This document shows, piece after piece, positions 1 through 12,439 of a stretch of 64,000 nucleotides of DNA; the first letter of the stretch is position 1; every line of letters begins with the position of its first letter. A program made the position numbers and the translations under genes. This DNA is from Blasia pusilla (Eukaryota; Marchantiophyta; Marchantiopsida; Blasiales), in contig CM114273.1 in NCBI GenBank assembly GCA_050084515.1, positions 25,916,001-25,980,000 of the forward strand. Reading direction: 5' to 3'. A model generated the notes under the pieces. It was not told the DNA's origin. It made no database searches and was given only the letters and a program-made list of their open reading frames with translations.

Positions 1-806
1 TGTAAGGCACAAAATGAAACCAGAGAGACTTGCTCATCAGAAAGGGTGGAGCAACCTATCCCTAGCTGTCATTATTCAAGATCCCAGAACAATTCTCACT
101 CCAACCAGTCAATTCCGTGCACATAATTTTCAAAGATAGTGGAATGCAATAGGGTAAGATGCATTTTTAAAACACAGACCAAAAGATGGAATTAAAAAGA
201 CCAGGAGAATACAGCCAGGGTCCAACCAAGCCACACCTCATGAAAACCAGCCAAACAACTCATTTAGCTAATCAAGGTTTTCCAAATAGTCTTCTTTGAA
301 TGTGGAAACCTGCCCCTTGGTGACTGCTGAGGTACTTCTGAACTCAATATGATATTGACAACATGTGTGGGTCTACCATTGAAGGAAGATTGTAATCTCA
401 CACCCATTTCGTGGGACAGAGGGTGGAGATCACATGCCCTTCATCTTCCAGGGTGCACACAAAATGTTGCAGATTCCTTCATCTGAAGGATTTGCATAAC
501 CTCTACACTCTGCCATTTTCTATCTCCCATTGTAGGTACCAGGGTGCATGATTCAGTTGAAATTTGAGTATATTATTTACACATGTTCTTGCAAGGCAAT
601 CTTCCTGTAGATAGGATTCCCCACTGAGATCTATCTCTGGGTACTAAAAGACTTCCAGAATGTCACCGATCGCTGCATATTAACTAGACTTTTTTTTAAA
701 AACCCTCAAACACGGATTTTGCAATCTAACATTCCTCATCCTCACTGTGAGTAGCATGAAAGCCAAATCACACGTAAACAGATTAAATCCAGATGCGCAT
801 CTGTAC
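1..806 (-). other. Intron of the transporter gene, running off the left edge
   Basis: A donor (AAG then gtacag on the minus strand) follows the exon ending at 807. I searched the minus strand of 1-806 for the next conserved block of the family (the region around QWEALALLLIG) and did not find it. I therefore read this stretch as intron. A short exon could be missed. Confidence 0.5.
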
Positions 807-3724
807 CTTCAAGTTACTGAGCATTTTTACTGTTGCTGGATTGAAATAGAGCTGCACATTGACACAACAAAATTTGGTGAACTGATCAATTTGCAATGAA
901 GTGCATGCCGCGAGACTCTCCTTGAATATTTATGATAACAAGAAAATAACTACTTCCTGACATTCTCATGTCCGTGCATTTGATGATCTAATTACAAATC
1001 TCGATTCTTGCCTGGATACCAACACCTCCATTGATTTCTAATATTTGTGATTTGAGTTCACAATGAGAAGGAAATTAAGATACAAAAGAAAGAGCACAAA
1101 TGAGAAAAATCTAAACCCTTAGATATTGGACAACACAATCAACTGTTACAATTTGAGTAATTCAACGACCAGATAGCCCTTTCAAATAATCCGTTTTGTA
1201 CCTGCATAATGAACTTTAGATAGTTGTTTATGGCATACAAGCATGCTGGCATAGCGAGCAAATAATTGGAACGAGCAGCCTGATCAGAGACGAACACACA
1301 CATCAGATAATTCATGATTATCCTATCATAGTGATGCTATAGATTTGTCATGTTGCTCCATCTTGTAGTTCTAATTGTCTACAACTCAGCCAGCATACTA
1401 CCAGAATTTCATATTATGCCATTACCATATGACAAACAGAAAGAGCAGCCTCCTAACACCGCATCACAGTTACTAGCAGCCTTGTCAACATCAACTGTGA
1501 AGCAAGTATTGACTGGACATGACATGGAAAAGGACAATATGAAAGTAAGGAGAATATTCCAATTTATCAAATATATGAGTAGGAAAAGACAAGTCAGAAA
1601 CGACATTCTACTGCCATCAAATCAGAGAGAACATATGCCAAACCTGCAGAATCACTACAGGTGAGAGTAATGACTTCTCCCCTGGACGTTGCTTCCGAAC
1701 CTGCAAACAAAGCCGCACATACATATGAACACAAGAATCAATGCTTCCAAGTAGTCACTGATATTGTCTTTTCTTTTTAATATTACTGAAAGGGTTTTCT
1801 GGTGTGGGCTTATTCTCATGAAATGACAAGGTCCATTATTATGTAACAAGGAATGAACTGCTTTCAGGTCCTCAGGGGCCCAAGGGAACCCTAAACAGAG
1901 AGAAACACAGTAAGTGAACCCCTAAATAAGGAAGTTTCTGAACAGCGCCTCACACAAGGACATTACACCAGATGGACACATGAAATGGCAGCTCCACCTA
2001 TCATTTGAAGAGCTAGCTGAGATGAGTAAATGGCTCAACAGGAGTAAAAGTTGAAACATTGTATTCAAACGTCAGGCTAGGCACACTAAAACACTGGAGA
2101 TGATACAGAGCAATTAGCACAGGAAATAGCCACCAACCGCAAAGAGGAGCATGCACAGTGCAAATGCTACTTTCGCCAGCTCCGTAAGGAAATTCACGCT
2201 CACTGGATTAAATAGAAACTTGCCATCAACTTTTGACATGTAAACCAGAATTGGCTGCAAGCAACAAATTAGACCAAAGAACCACTTTAGCACAAATTGC
2301 AGAGGAATATTTTTAATTTTTCTACACCTTAACATGTGCAAATGTGTACTCAATTGAATGATATGACCAAGTACTTTTCCCTGTCAACAGCATTCAAAAA
2401 AAAATTTCTAACAGTTACACCATGGGTACAGCCTCTGAAGGACCTTCCATAAAAGACGGGTTCACAATCTACTGCAACCAAGCGGCAGTTATGCATGATT
2501 TCTTTAGTATAGTTCCAAGTGGTCAGGTCTGTATCACCTAAATTTAGTCTCTCAGTCTATGACTTCCAAGCTTCATTCTTCCACAATGCCTTTTGTGGCC
2601 TTGGGTCAAGACAATTCACTGATACAAAATGCCACATACTACCCCGTGTGCATGAATGGATTGCATTGGCAGTTAATAGGTCATGAACTGCTATGTCTAG
2701 CAACATAACATCACCAAACTTCTTGCCTTTCATCTAGGTAAGTATTCATTAAGTGACTGTCATTATTGTGACTAGTCAATCCCCACCATTTACACAAATA
2801 TCTCCTCATTCTCATCTTAATAGAGCAATCTAGCAAGAGTCCTACGAGCAGAATATAGCATCACAAAACCTTTCATGACGCATGCTTTGAGAATGCACAG
2901 CAGCTACTTATTCTCGGTCTCCATTACAGTGCCAAACCAAGAACCCTACTTTCTTGAATGTGCTTCAGGGTTCTACGGAGTGTCGTCCATCGTATAACAA
3001 ATTAGAAACAATGATATTGGACTCTTGTGGAAGTGCTCCTTCTTACGCTCCTCTTCTGTAACTAGCTTAAACTTCTGTGATTCTCCAGGTGATGCATAGT
3101 TTCAAAGGTGCCAGAAATGCGCAAGCTCAAGTCACTATGTCTCACGTTCATTTTCCTTCTAAATGTAGGATTTCTTATGAATGTTTCAATGAATCACCCC
3201 TAGTACAAGCCGGTTCCCAGATGTCACAGCCATTCAAACCAGAAAACAAAGGCGTTCATATAATCGTATGCATCATCACACATAATGGTGTGCACCAAGC
3301 ATACAGGCACTTTCCGGGATCCACTACACAGAAATCTCCACTACCGCAACGGTATGCCAACCGCTGTTGGTGATTACCGCTAGAAATCAGCTGCGAAAAT
3401 AGCCGACAAGCAAGATTTTGAAATTACTTCTGAGTTGGTGGATCCACTTGCTCATTTCCCTGTAACAATCACATGCATTTAGAAGAGAGAGCTCGGAAGC
3501 TTCATGGCATGTCATGCATCCGTGTGTTTTCTGGTCTCCTACAGGACTCAAGGTACCTGAAGGCCAATCAAGGTGCAATCCCCGACCACCAATAGAACAT
3601 TAAGAGCTCGAAAACGCGAAGCCGGGTTGCTATGATGGCGATCGTATGCAAGTGAGACAGGCCGCACTGAAGTTGACCCCGAAGTCTGGGTCCCGCATAC
3701 TTTACATTCCACGACTCCGTTCAT
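807..3724 (-). CDS. Nucleotide-sugar transporter (CMP-sialic acid transporter-like), 5' five exons, partial
   Basis: Five exons on the minus strand, each a multiple of three with GT-AG borders: 3557-3724 (start ATG), 2138-2254, 1644-1700, 1202-1279 and 807-851, giving 155 residues. All introns are phase 0. The joined reading matches the plant CMP-sialic acid transporter/UTR6 group of Golgi nucleotide-sugar antiporters from the start: an N-terminal CxxC (VECKVC), then [53 protein letters not shown] and [15 protein letters not shown]. Hydrophobic stretches fit the first membrane helices. The 3' exons (about half the protein) are not recognisable in 1-806 and must lie left of the window. Family membership is firm; the sugar carried is not known. 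The start was chosen because it is in frame, matches the family N-terminus and follows GC-rich DNA. Confidence 0.9.
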
Positions 3725-4602
3725 GGTGCCTCCTCCCTACCCTGAGCACTCACAGTACTCTGCAACCACAACCAGTCGGAGTGACTAGGTTTCTTTCGCC
3801 TGGCCTCACTCTCCTCACAAGATTTTCAAACGCTCAAGGATGTTACAGAAAGAGTAGCAAGCCATTAAAAACGGCTCACGCAGTCATGTTCGGCGACGAT
3901 GACCTTCTTGATTTGGATCACTCCCCCATTCAGAGATCTACGAAGCCTGAATGAAGACTGCCCTTCGGATCAACGCAGTCCGCTTTCGGCGCTCAAATTT
4001 CAAAAGCCTTCGCAGTATCTTGAGCGAATAAACCTGAAAACCCAAGGACCTTGTAAAGTCAGTGCCAATTATTTAACCATCAAACATCGGTCGATCTTGC
4101 GAAGATCTCCACCACCATTCAGGCGGAAAACATACTGAATTCGACTGATCCGATACCTCGTGCAACTCAGTGTTGACGCAAGACACGAAAAAAATAGACC
4201 CCAAGAAAACGAACGGAAAGGAAGATCACATTGTCGTTATAATTCTTATTGAGTACGGAGAAACCCATTCCCAAGCAGCACCAAGGAGGAATATCCAAAG
4301 CCCGCATTGCAGACTGCCCCAACACATAACGTCGCCGCGTACGAGCGGTGGATGCGTATCAAATTGATCAAATCAGGGGAGATCTACAGCTTCAGCTGAA
4401 CTGAAACAGTAGCTGCTCTCTGTCCATGAAATATATTCGAACGAGGCGCGGGGAGGAGGAGGAAACATTGATCCAGGATAGCAAGTATGGTGAACGCAAG
4501 CGAATGTTCGCAATGCCAAATGAAAATTGGAACTAAGCGACCCAGCGAGACGAAATTACGATCAATTTCAGGACAAACATGAACCTCGAAAAACGTGGGG
4601 AA
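3725..4602 (-). promoter_or_regulatory. 5' flank of the transporter gene
   Basis: This stretch lies directly upstream of the transporter ATG on the minus strand. It has no long open frame with recognisable similarity and no transposon signature. It probably holds the 5' UTR and promoter. No TATA box or initiator could be assigned with confidence. Confidence 0.4.
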
Positions 4603-5014
4603 GTCTCTAAGTTCAGAGGTCAAAGAGCATAAAAGCCCAAGTAAATTGGAGGTCAAACCGGGATTCCCAAACCACCATTAAAATTTCAGAAAATCAAGCA
4701 CAAGTGCGTGACGAATAAGGACGAAGCTATCCAGAGACACTAAGCAGAATGCTGGAGTGCAAAGATCGTACAGAAAAGCCTACAAAACGATCGTGGCAGC
4801 TTGACAAAACCACGGCCAGATTTCACTCCACAGCGACAACCTCTCCCATCTGATCGGCAATGCCGCGAGCCCGATCGATAACCACTACATGCTAGACGCT
4901 GTGCACGGCATTCCTGTGAGTTCCCGTAGCGCGTCTGAACCCCGCGGTGGCCCGATCATCGTTACAGACCACCCCTATCGCGACCCTCACCGAACCGTGA
5001 TTCCATCCGTGCAC
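4603..5014 (-). repeat. Inverted copy of a roughly 412-bp segment also found near mL41
   Basis: The reverse complement of this segment aligns along its whole length with 59365-59775, with only scattered differences. Shared landmarks in order are gtgcacggatggaatcac, gatcgggccaccgcgggg, gaggttgtcgctgtggag and gacctccaatttacttgggc. It lies about 0.9 kb upstream of the minus-strand transporter, as the other copy lies upstream of the plus-strand mL41 gene. No coding potential or terminal repeats were recognised. Confidence 0.85.
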
Positions 5015-6578
5015 AAGATCTTCGCCCCATCCGTTGGATAGGCGCGCCCAAAGAGGTAAACAGAAAGAACACACACACCGAAGCTTCTTATGACTTGTGA
5101 TGAAGAGCAGAGCAGCGAGCCAGGACGAGATGGGGTGGCTTACAGGTACCGGCGAGAACGCGACCGAACGAGCATGCCAGAGAGTACGGTGGTAGTCGGA
5201 GTCCGAGGCCAGGCGAACAGGAGGAGGACGGAGAGTGGAGCGTGTAAGAATTTAGTGACAGTACAACACTGGCAACACTTTGCTGTTGCGCTTGCACAGC
5301 AGATCCAGGTCCCAGGAAGCAGACGACTGTGGAGGCCGGCTGCCTGCCGAGGCCCAAAGAGGAAAAGCCCCAGCTACGGTCTGTCTACACACGACCAACA
5401 AACACCCTTCCCCATCCTGTGTTCTCTTTCTGTCGTAAACTTCGCAATTATTGCGCCCTTCCTCCGCCGTATCATCCCCTCACCTCCTCCTCCATTTCTG
5501 TCAACGATGTCCTCCTCTCTACACATTCCGCCTCCATATCTGTCGCCGGTCTTTCATGCTGCAATCGGACGTCCGCTTCGTACTTATACCTCGACTCTCC
5601 TCTCCTCTCCTTTCCGTTCGTCCTCCTCCCTCCGTCCAGAGCACGTCCACAGCTCGCCGGCGCTATACGCACCGTATCCCGTTCTCGCGATGGAGGGAGC
5701 GCCGGCGACCGGACTCATCAGTCACGTGTCGAGGCCCGGCGTCCGAGATCATGACCGCGGGCGGAACCGTCCACACGTCCAGCCTCCCACTCCTGTACTT
5801 CCGTCGCGAGCTCCGTTGCTCCGCTAGCGATTCCTCACGTCGAACCAACGACGACCTCATATAGATAGCATAGACGACGGGCGACGAAAGGCAACCCCAA
5901 ACGCACTTCTCTCCGTCCTCCAGTCACGCCCTCCGTCCCACAGTGAATCCAGGACACGACCGTGGGTTCGCCCAGCGGTTCCGAGAATCGCCACTGTAGT
6001 GGCGACGCGCGGCGGACCGTCACTCTCAGCCCACTCTGAGCACGACACGCATCTACCACTGGCTCCCTTGGAACTCGGGGTCTTATGATCGGCGAGAGCC
6101 GACACCCATTATTCATCCGTCCTACCTTGAGGCTGCGGTTATCCATCCGTCCATCCATCCCATTATTCACAGCGTTCGGTTCCTCGGATGGAGCACCGCT
6201 TTTTGGAGGAAGATTCTCGCCCGTCCTCATGATTTCCACGCACACGCCGTTCAACTGCAGTAAATGCTGGAGATGCACGGAGAGCGTCGCTTCTTCAGAG
6301 CACAGGGAGACTCGAAGTTGCCTTCCAGCAATTGCCGGGAGTTCCGGCGAAGTGCCGGAACCCAAAATGCGTATCTCAGGAGGTCTTCGAGTTGTGGGTA
6401 TAGTAAGGCGTCTCGTATTATGGCCATAAGGCCGGGCGTTAAAAGTTCCATAACTTTTTCACGTCTTATGTACCGTCGGAGGTGGACGCGCACCTCTAAC
6501 GTCCCGTGCCTACATGAGACGTCCATAGAAGCCACGGCATTTTTCAACGTCCATAGAAGCCACGGCATTTGTTCATTA
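5015..6578. other. GC-rich stretch without a recognisable gene
   Basis: Several overlapping open frames exist on both strands, but they are low-complexity (Ser/Pro/Arg-rich), conflict with one another and resemble no family known to me. A CCATC-rich simple stretch lies near 6141-6160. A 24-bp direct repeat (acgtccatagaagccacggc and on) occurs twice near 6521-6573. It could hold a promoter, an untranslated exon or old transposon debris. Confidence 0.4.
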
Positions 6579-7065
6579 GGGTCACTCATTGCCGGAGTTG
6601 GGAGGCCCTCGGGAGTCGTGGCAATGGCCAATGCCCGTTTGAAGAAACGGGTACCTACACACGGCTCCCGTTTATGGGAACGGCAATTTTTAGGGGCGCT
6701 TGAAAGAAAAATTTGTCCTCTTTCGGACGATATCAATTTTTAAATTATTATTTATAAAAAAATTATTATTCAATAAAGTTCATTATTAGGGCCATTCATT
6801 TCCTTCCGACGGAACAAATACGGGGACGGAGGAAATTCCCGTGTAGTCCACACGAGTGGACTTTATTGAATAATAATAATAATAAATTATAAACAAGAAT
6901 TTAAAAATTGGTGTCGTCCGAAAGAGGACAAAAATCTCTTTCAGACGTCCCTAAAAATTGCCGTTCCCATAAACGGGAGCCGTGTGTAAGTACCCGTTTC
7001 TTCAAATGGGCATTCGCCATTGCCACGACTCCCGGGGGCCTCCCAACTCCGGCAGTAAGTGGCCC
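6579..7065. mobile_element. Foldback/MITE-like element with about 200-bp inverted arms
   Basis: Arms 6579-6779 and 6860-7065 are inverted copies of each other around an 80-bp loop. The outer ends begin GGGTCACTCATTGCCGG and GGGCCACTTACTGCCGG, and both abut a TA dinucleotide, compatible with a TA target duplication. Inner parts of the arms are AT-rich. No transposase is encoded. The loop holds a further copy of the terminal motif (gggccattcattt, near 6789), suggesting a nested or rearranged relative. Tc1/mariner or another TA-targeting superfamily is possible; the superfamily is not settled. Confidence 0.7.
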
Positions 7066-7496
7066 TATTGAGTGTGGAGGTCGCGCTTGCAACGAATTAG
7101 ATGCTTTACGGGTTCTAAGACGCCCGCTACATGCGGCCCTCTACGTCGCATCACAAAAGCACCCGGAACTAACACTTACAACATCTAACAAAATAAACCT
7201 CTCTGAGACGTAAAAGTCCCCCGTCCTTCTTTTACAGCCAAGCCACCATCGGACATCGCGATCCTAAAGGACCCTAGTGTGAGACGCCCTAGTATGGACT
7301 TCCCCAGCGGGAGCATAGAATTTCGGGGCTTCCCTGTTTTTCTCCAGTTCCCACGATCAGTAAACGGTTTTTTTTTCCATGTATCAATTTTCATCCGAAA
7401 CTTCAAAAATGTACCATTTTTCTTTTGGTTGGGTTCCTTGTAAACCAGTTTTTTTCCTGTACATCATTTTCATCTCCCGGGTTTTTTTCGTGCTTG
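7066..7496. other. Short unannotated spacer
   Basis: No gene, repeat or transposon end is recognised between the foldback element and the LTR at 7501. Confidence 0.4.
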
Positions 7497-7500
7497 TTTG

Positions 7501-8017
7501 TGTCACAACTATTAGGATAGATCGGTGGGATCTAGCAGAGCGTCTGCACGAGTAGTGGAAGATAGGCCCATGAGGTCGAGGATGACATGTTGAGGCCCCG
7601 GGAAACCTGAGAGAGTAGGTTTCCCTTTCGTTTCGGCTCATTTGGAGCCATATAGAGAAAATTACTATTTCCGGTAAGTTTCCATGTTGATGATAGTTGA
7701 CTTTCCACTTTAGGAAGTGGACCTTGACCCGCTACAGCAGGTCAAGAGCCAAGGAGGTGACTTGCGAGCATAGGTTACCGTTAAGAGGGCTTGGGAGAGG
7801 GAAGGGGATATACCTCCAAGAGAGAGAGCACTTGAGAGCTCATTCTCTCTTTGTTGAACCTCTTGGCATAAGGCGGCGGAGCTATGGTCCCTTGCCTTGT
7901 GAGTGTAACCCAAGCCTCTCATTAGGAGAGTGGGTTTGGTTTGACATGAGAGAGAGTGCACACCTTTGAGAGCTATGGTGTGAGATGGTGTATAGAGAGA
8001 TTGGATCTTACCTTACA
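7501..8017 (+). repeat. 5' LTR core of E1
   Basis: About 517 bp closely matching 16194-16699, 18220-18668 and (inverted) the 50.27-50.78 kb segment. It starts TGTCACAAC. Unlike the 3' LTR it is followed directly by leader sequence, not by the roughly 120-bp end segment present at 16700-16816. Confidence 0.8.
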
Positions 8018-9616
8018 AAGAGAGAATGAGAGAGTGAGAGAGCTTCATGGGGGAGCTCGCTGGTCACTCGCTTTTTTTGCAGGTTGGGGACCGTGTTCCC
8101 CGTTCAGCGGCTCATGGGAGTGCTCATCGGAGCAAGGGCTGCTTTGATTGTTCTTTGCATTTGCCGATTTTTCGTGTGGAAGAGTGGCGCACGTAGGCAC
8201 TGCCCAATTTCTGATAGGGATTGATTCTGGGGGTGGGTCGCCCCATGCCGGCGCTCTTGGGAACACCATGTAGCTTGTTGATTTGTATTTTTTTAGGGTT
8301 TATATTTTCGTTGGGAGAAATCATCACGAAAGTGCTGCCAAATTTTGTGTAGGAGAAAGAGACATTTGGCTTTACGACAGTCCCTGTCAATTTTTACTAG
8401 AATGTCCAATTCTGAATGTTTTTGATGTTGTTGTACATGGTGAAGCTTTGCACGCTGTGCAACAAACAATGCGCAATTGGGAGTTCGGAGCAAAAATTTA
8501 TGGTCAATCTTGCAAAACTACCATTTCTAGGCAATTTTTAGGGTTAAATTGTTCAAACCCTAAACCAGCCGCCACGCCGGTGGCGGCCGTCGCCGTCATA
8601 GTCACCATCAACGGTCAACCATCACCGTCAACAGTCCACCGTCTGTTGTCCACCCTTTGGTTGCCATTGTCACCATTATGGAGTGGAGGGTCTTCCATGA
8701 CGTTCGTTGATTTTCTGACTTGCGTCACCACCACGTACTTTGTTTTGGCCGCCACCTTCATCGCAATTTCGTCATCAACCAATGATGGCAGATGACCTCC
8801 GATTAAGGTGTTTGAGTTTTGATTTCATGCTGCTATGTTGTGAATGGTAGCTGCTTGACGACGATCGAGTACCGTGTCGCGACACTTATAGCCGCAACGT
8901 GCCGCCGATTGCTACGTCGTGCCGCTCGTGGCCGGACCGCACCGTCTCGATCGCGAAAACGCTCCTTCACTAAGGAGCAGAGCGTGTGAATTTCTGATTG
9001 AGGAGCGTATGCCGCCGAGTGCCGCACCCCATTCCCGAGTGTTGTGCTGTTTGTACCCGTTCCGTGCCGCCAGTGCCGCACCGGACCGCTCGACCTGCAC
9101 CGTACATCGAGGAGGTTGAGCAACGTCACTACAAGAGGAGTACGACTTGCTGATTGGGGGAGTTCGTCTTTACGAGTGAGTTGGGGTTGAGATTTGCAGT
9201 TGCTGAGGAGCGACATCGACATGTGTTCAAGTTACCCATTCTAATCATTTACCCTGCACGTGTGAGGGATTCTGGGATTTGGGTAGTTTATTTGGGGATA
9301 TTGGGTTGTGTGGATGCTGAGAGCATCATTCATGTATGTGGTTAAGGGGACATAGACCTGTGTGGGATGTCTGGAGTTGAGGGTAGGTTATGGATGAGAT
9401 GATAGCCTGGTCGATTTGCCTCACCACTCCGCATGTTGCCGCACGTTACACGTCTTGGGGAGGGAGAGTGTAGATCGAGTGCCGCATGTTTGGGATGAGT
9501 GATTGAGGGATTACTCACGATGTTGAGAGTGATCCGGTGAGAGGGACACGAGGGTCATCACAACGTCCGTTTGGGACTTTGAGAGGCGAGATGGTGGACT
9601 TGAGAGTAGCTCTAGA
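8018..9616 (+). other. Retrotransposon leader between LTR and gag
   Basis: Non-coding leader of E1. From about 8610 it matches the leader of E3 (18670-19624), including the shared segment around ggagtggagggtcttccayra. No tRNA-type primer binding site could be recognised just after the LTR core. Confidence 0.6.
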
Positions 9617-10861
9617 GGGTTTACCCGGAGTGGTGCGAGGTTTCGAGGGTCTCCACGTGAGAGACCATATCAATCTCCTTCTGTGTCATCTTCAGACGAG
9701 AGTGAGCATGTCGAGGAGTGTATTAATGATCCACCGTACACATTTAGTGGTCCTACCAGTAGGGCGTACGAGATGGATGACTCGGGTAGAGGACCGCGTA
9801 GATTTTTGGGTGTTATAGGCACTATAGACCTACACGACTTCATTGCGGAATTTAAGAGTTGGTGTGACTCACAATGGGCTAGGAACTCTAGAGAGTTCAA
9901 CTTGTTTACATCATGGAACGGTATGTTCCAGCATTTAGAGGGAGCGCCCATGGACGATTACCATGAGTTCTCCCACAAATATGCCCAGGAGATTGAGGCA
10001 TGGCAACTCTACTATGACCCACACTATGTGTCATGGACAGAGCCGTTCCGAGATTAGGAAGAGGAGTCAAGAGAGGCTACTTCTTCTTCCACTAGTGACG
10101 TTTTAGGAGGGGTCACTCGCAAAGGAGCAGTTTCACCGTCTAGTCGGGTTCGTCCCAAGTTCAACCCTATGGTTGAGTTCTTTGCTGAGTTGAGGGCAAG
10201 CTACCAAGGGGTACGGACAGAGAAAATGTGGAGCATCCACGACTTCCAGAGGTGCCCAAGTGAGAGTTTGCGTGAGGCTTACACTCGCTTGCGCTGGTTG
10301 ATCAACGTCACTCAGGGGGTAACAGAGCCTTATGCTATCCAGTCATGGTATGCGATGCTGGACTGGACCCTGCGGACATGGGTGCAAGAGGGGGTGCTTC
10401 TTATGAACACCTCCCCTACTTTGAGAGATGTTTTTAGGACCGCCGAGAACATTAAGCGCAACATGGCGGAGGAGAGCGTAGCCACCATGGGTTCTGGGCG
10501 AGAGCAATTACGATTGTCTGCACCACCTATGCAGCAACGTGGACTCCGAGATAGGTTGACTATGGCACCACTAGCTCAAGGAGGATACCGGGAGGCCGTG
10601 CCACAGAGACCTGCGCCTTCATATGCGGATCAATAGCAGCCGCCTACTTTTACTTGTTGGTCATGTGGTGGAGCTCATCATCAGCGCGATTGCACTCATC
10701 AGGGTCATGGACGTGTGGCTCAGCATGGAGGAGGAGATGGTGCTGCACCAGGAGGTTATCAGTGTGACTATTGTCATAGGTATGGTCATACACGTGCCAA
10801 GTGTTTCAGTTTACATCCTGAGTTACGTCCGGACCGAGGGCCAGAGAGGGCACCAGAGTGA
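9617..10861 (+). pseudogene. gag region with two zinc knuckles (E1)
   Basis: The frame passing through 9683 encodes a capsid-like segment (for example FAELRASYQGV, LREAYTRLRWLINV) typical of retrotransposon gag, then two CCHC-like knuckles: CWSCGGAHHQRDC, and CDYCHRYGHTRAKC, which fits Cx2Cx4Hx4C. There is no clear ATG; the open stretch begins after a stop near 9614, so the true start may be lost. Stops interrupt the frame, including TAG near 10055, a TAG near 10634 and TGA at 10859-10861. At the last position the E2 copy reads CGA. Confidence 0.75.
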
Positions 10862-12348
10862 GTAGCCGGTCCGATTGGGGCTAGAGATCGTGCACCAGTT
10901 GGTCTCGTTGGGGGACGAGGAGCTCGAGTTTCCCGACAAGGTGGTGGAGCTGCCCGTGGAGGAGGTAGAGTCCCACCACCTAGACACGTCGAGGGAGACG
11001 CCAGGCGTGAGGCTAGGATGGTTTCTCAGATACAGCAGCTATAGGAGTAGATTGTCGCTATGGCATTGAGGTTACCCGATGCCGGATCCGTGGCATCGAC
11101 ATCATATGGAGCAGCCAGAGATATGGAGGATCCTGTTTGGATATGCATGGTTGCCCAAATAGAGGTTTCCGCAGTTGTGACGCCTGGAGCAACGGTAGAG
11201 TGGGATCCACAACGAGGGGAAGCGAGGAAACAAACTAGGCTTCCTCAGTCTTTCATGTTGTCTGAGGCGATGAAGACCCCATCAATGGGTCCTGATCGTA
11301 GTTCCTGGAGAGTTGGTGATGTTGTTGGTGTGCAAGCATGGAGGGCAATGGGAGAAGCAAGTGCGACGACTCCTATAATTGATGCTCAGGAGGGGCATGT
11401 GTCGAGCACATTGTTGGGGGCGGCCATTGTTCCGTACCACGCTCCTTTATTTTTTGCTTCCGATATTATGACGTTGGGAGGTACGCCCACCGAGGTTTTT
11501 TGACTGGACGCTACGCTATGTGAGCGTGGAGTTGGAGTTCCTACATCATGTTTAGAGATTATTAGAGAGGAGGTGATGGACCTGCCCTTGGAGGGGATGC
11601 ACGGGCCGTCCACAGCAGGCTGCAGCTCCTAGGATGGCGGAGATGCCCGCTAGACCCGCAATAGAGCGTGCCATGGCTTCTCCTGATGTTGTGTTGCTGG
11701 ATAATCGAGGAGAGGTCTTCCAATTGGTGAGTCCTGGAGATAGAGCTTTTAGTCCACAACGCGTCTTGTTGGATTCAGGAGCGCAACCCCTGATGTTGGG
11801 GAAAGGGTCATTCAAAGGATTGGGTTTGACGAGAGCCGATGTGGAGCATTATCCATTCCGGATACAATGAGTACCACACAGTATATCACCCGACATGAGG
11901 TCGTGGTGAGGATTCGCCCGAGACATCCTACAGATGAGTCCGTGGTGCGAGCCAAGACAATAGTGACTCATGGAGAGTCCTACGCCATCTTGGTTGGTGG
12001 AGCAATGTTATACCTGATGGGGTTTTCCCTGGATTACTGGGAGGAGTCACTGTCCTACAGACCGGGATGGCAGTCAGGTGATGGGCGCCTTAGCTTATTA
12101 CCCGTTCGATTCATAGGTGCAGTGATTGAGCAATGGCCGAAGAGATGGCGACCTTAGCAGTATTTAGTAGTGCCATCACTTGGTCTAGTGATTTGATTGA
12201 GGGACATGTCCATGCAAAGCATACTCCCGTTCTTGACATTTCTATGGAGAGGAGTGTTATGGTAGCCGCATCATTCTGTGGAGGAGAGGTATCGTTGTGG
12301 GGCTCAACTGAGGAGCTTTGACGACTGGTAGATGAGCACCTGCAGACC
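10862..12348 (+). pseudogene. gag-pol linker and aspartic protease (E1)
   Basis: The region continues the gag-pol polyprotein in several frames. The aspartic protease signature LLDSGAQPLMLG lies near 11767-11802, followed by GLGLTRADVEHYPF. Stops at 11501-11503 and 12319-12321 are TGA where E2 has CGA. The E2 copy of the first part is one open frame of 408 codons (56052-57278), which shows that knuckle, linker and protease were originally one polyprotein. Confidence 0.7.
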
Positions 12349-12439
12349 GTGTGGAGCAAGGCGTTTGCACCGGAGCGTGATGGGTGTGAGGAACCCGAGG
12401 TAGCAGGGAGTGCTCCGATGACACCCTTGGATACCACAC

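Noticed and set aside
1409-1606. Extra transporter exon containing [11 protein letters not shown]
   Set aside because: It looked like the conserved QAARNN segment, but the true match ([20 protein letters not shown]) is at 1202-1279 with correct splice sites.
5090-5864. Protein-coding gene in the overlapping open frames near 5.1-5.9 kb
   Set aside because: Three plus-strand and several minus-strand frames overlap in low-complexity GC-rich DNA; none has a recognisable domain.
5835-6743. Open frames on both strands at 5.8-6.7 kb
   Set aside because: They extend into the foldback arm and mirror each other because of the inverted repeat; no family match.
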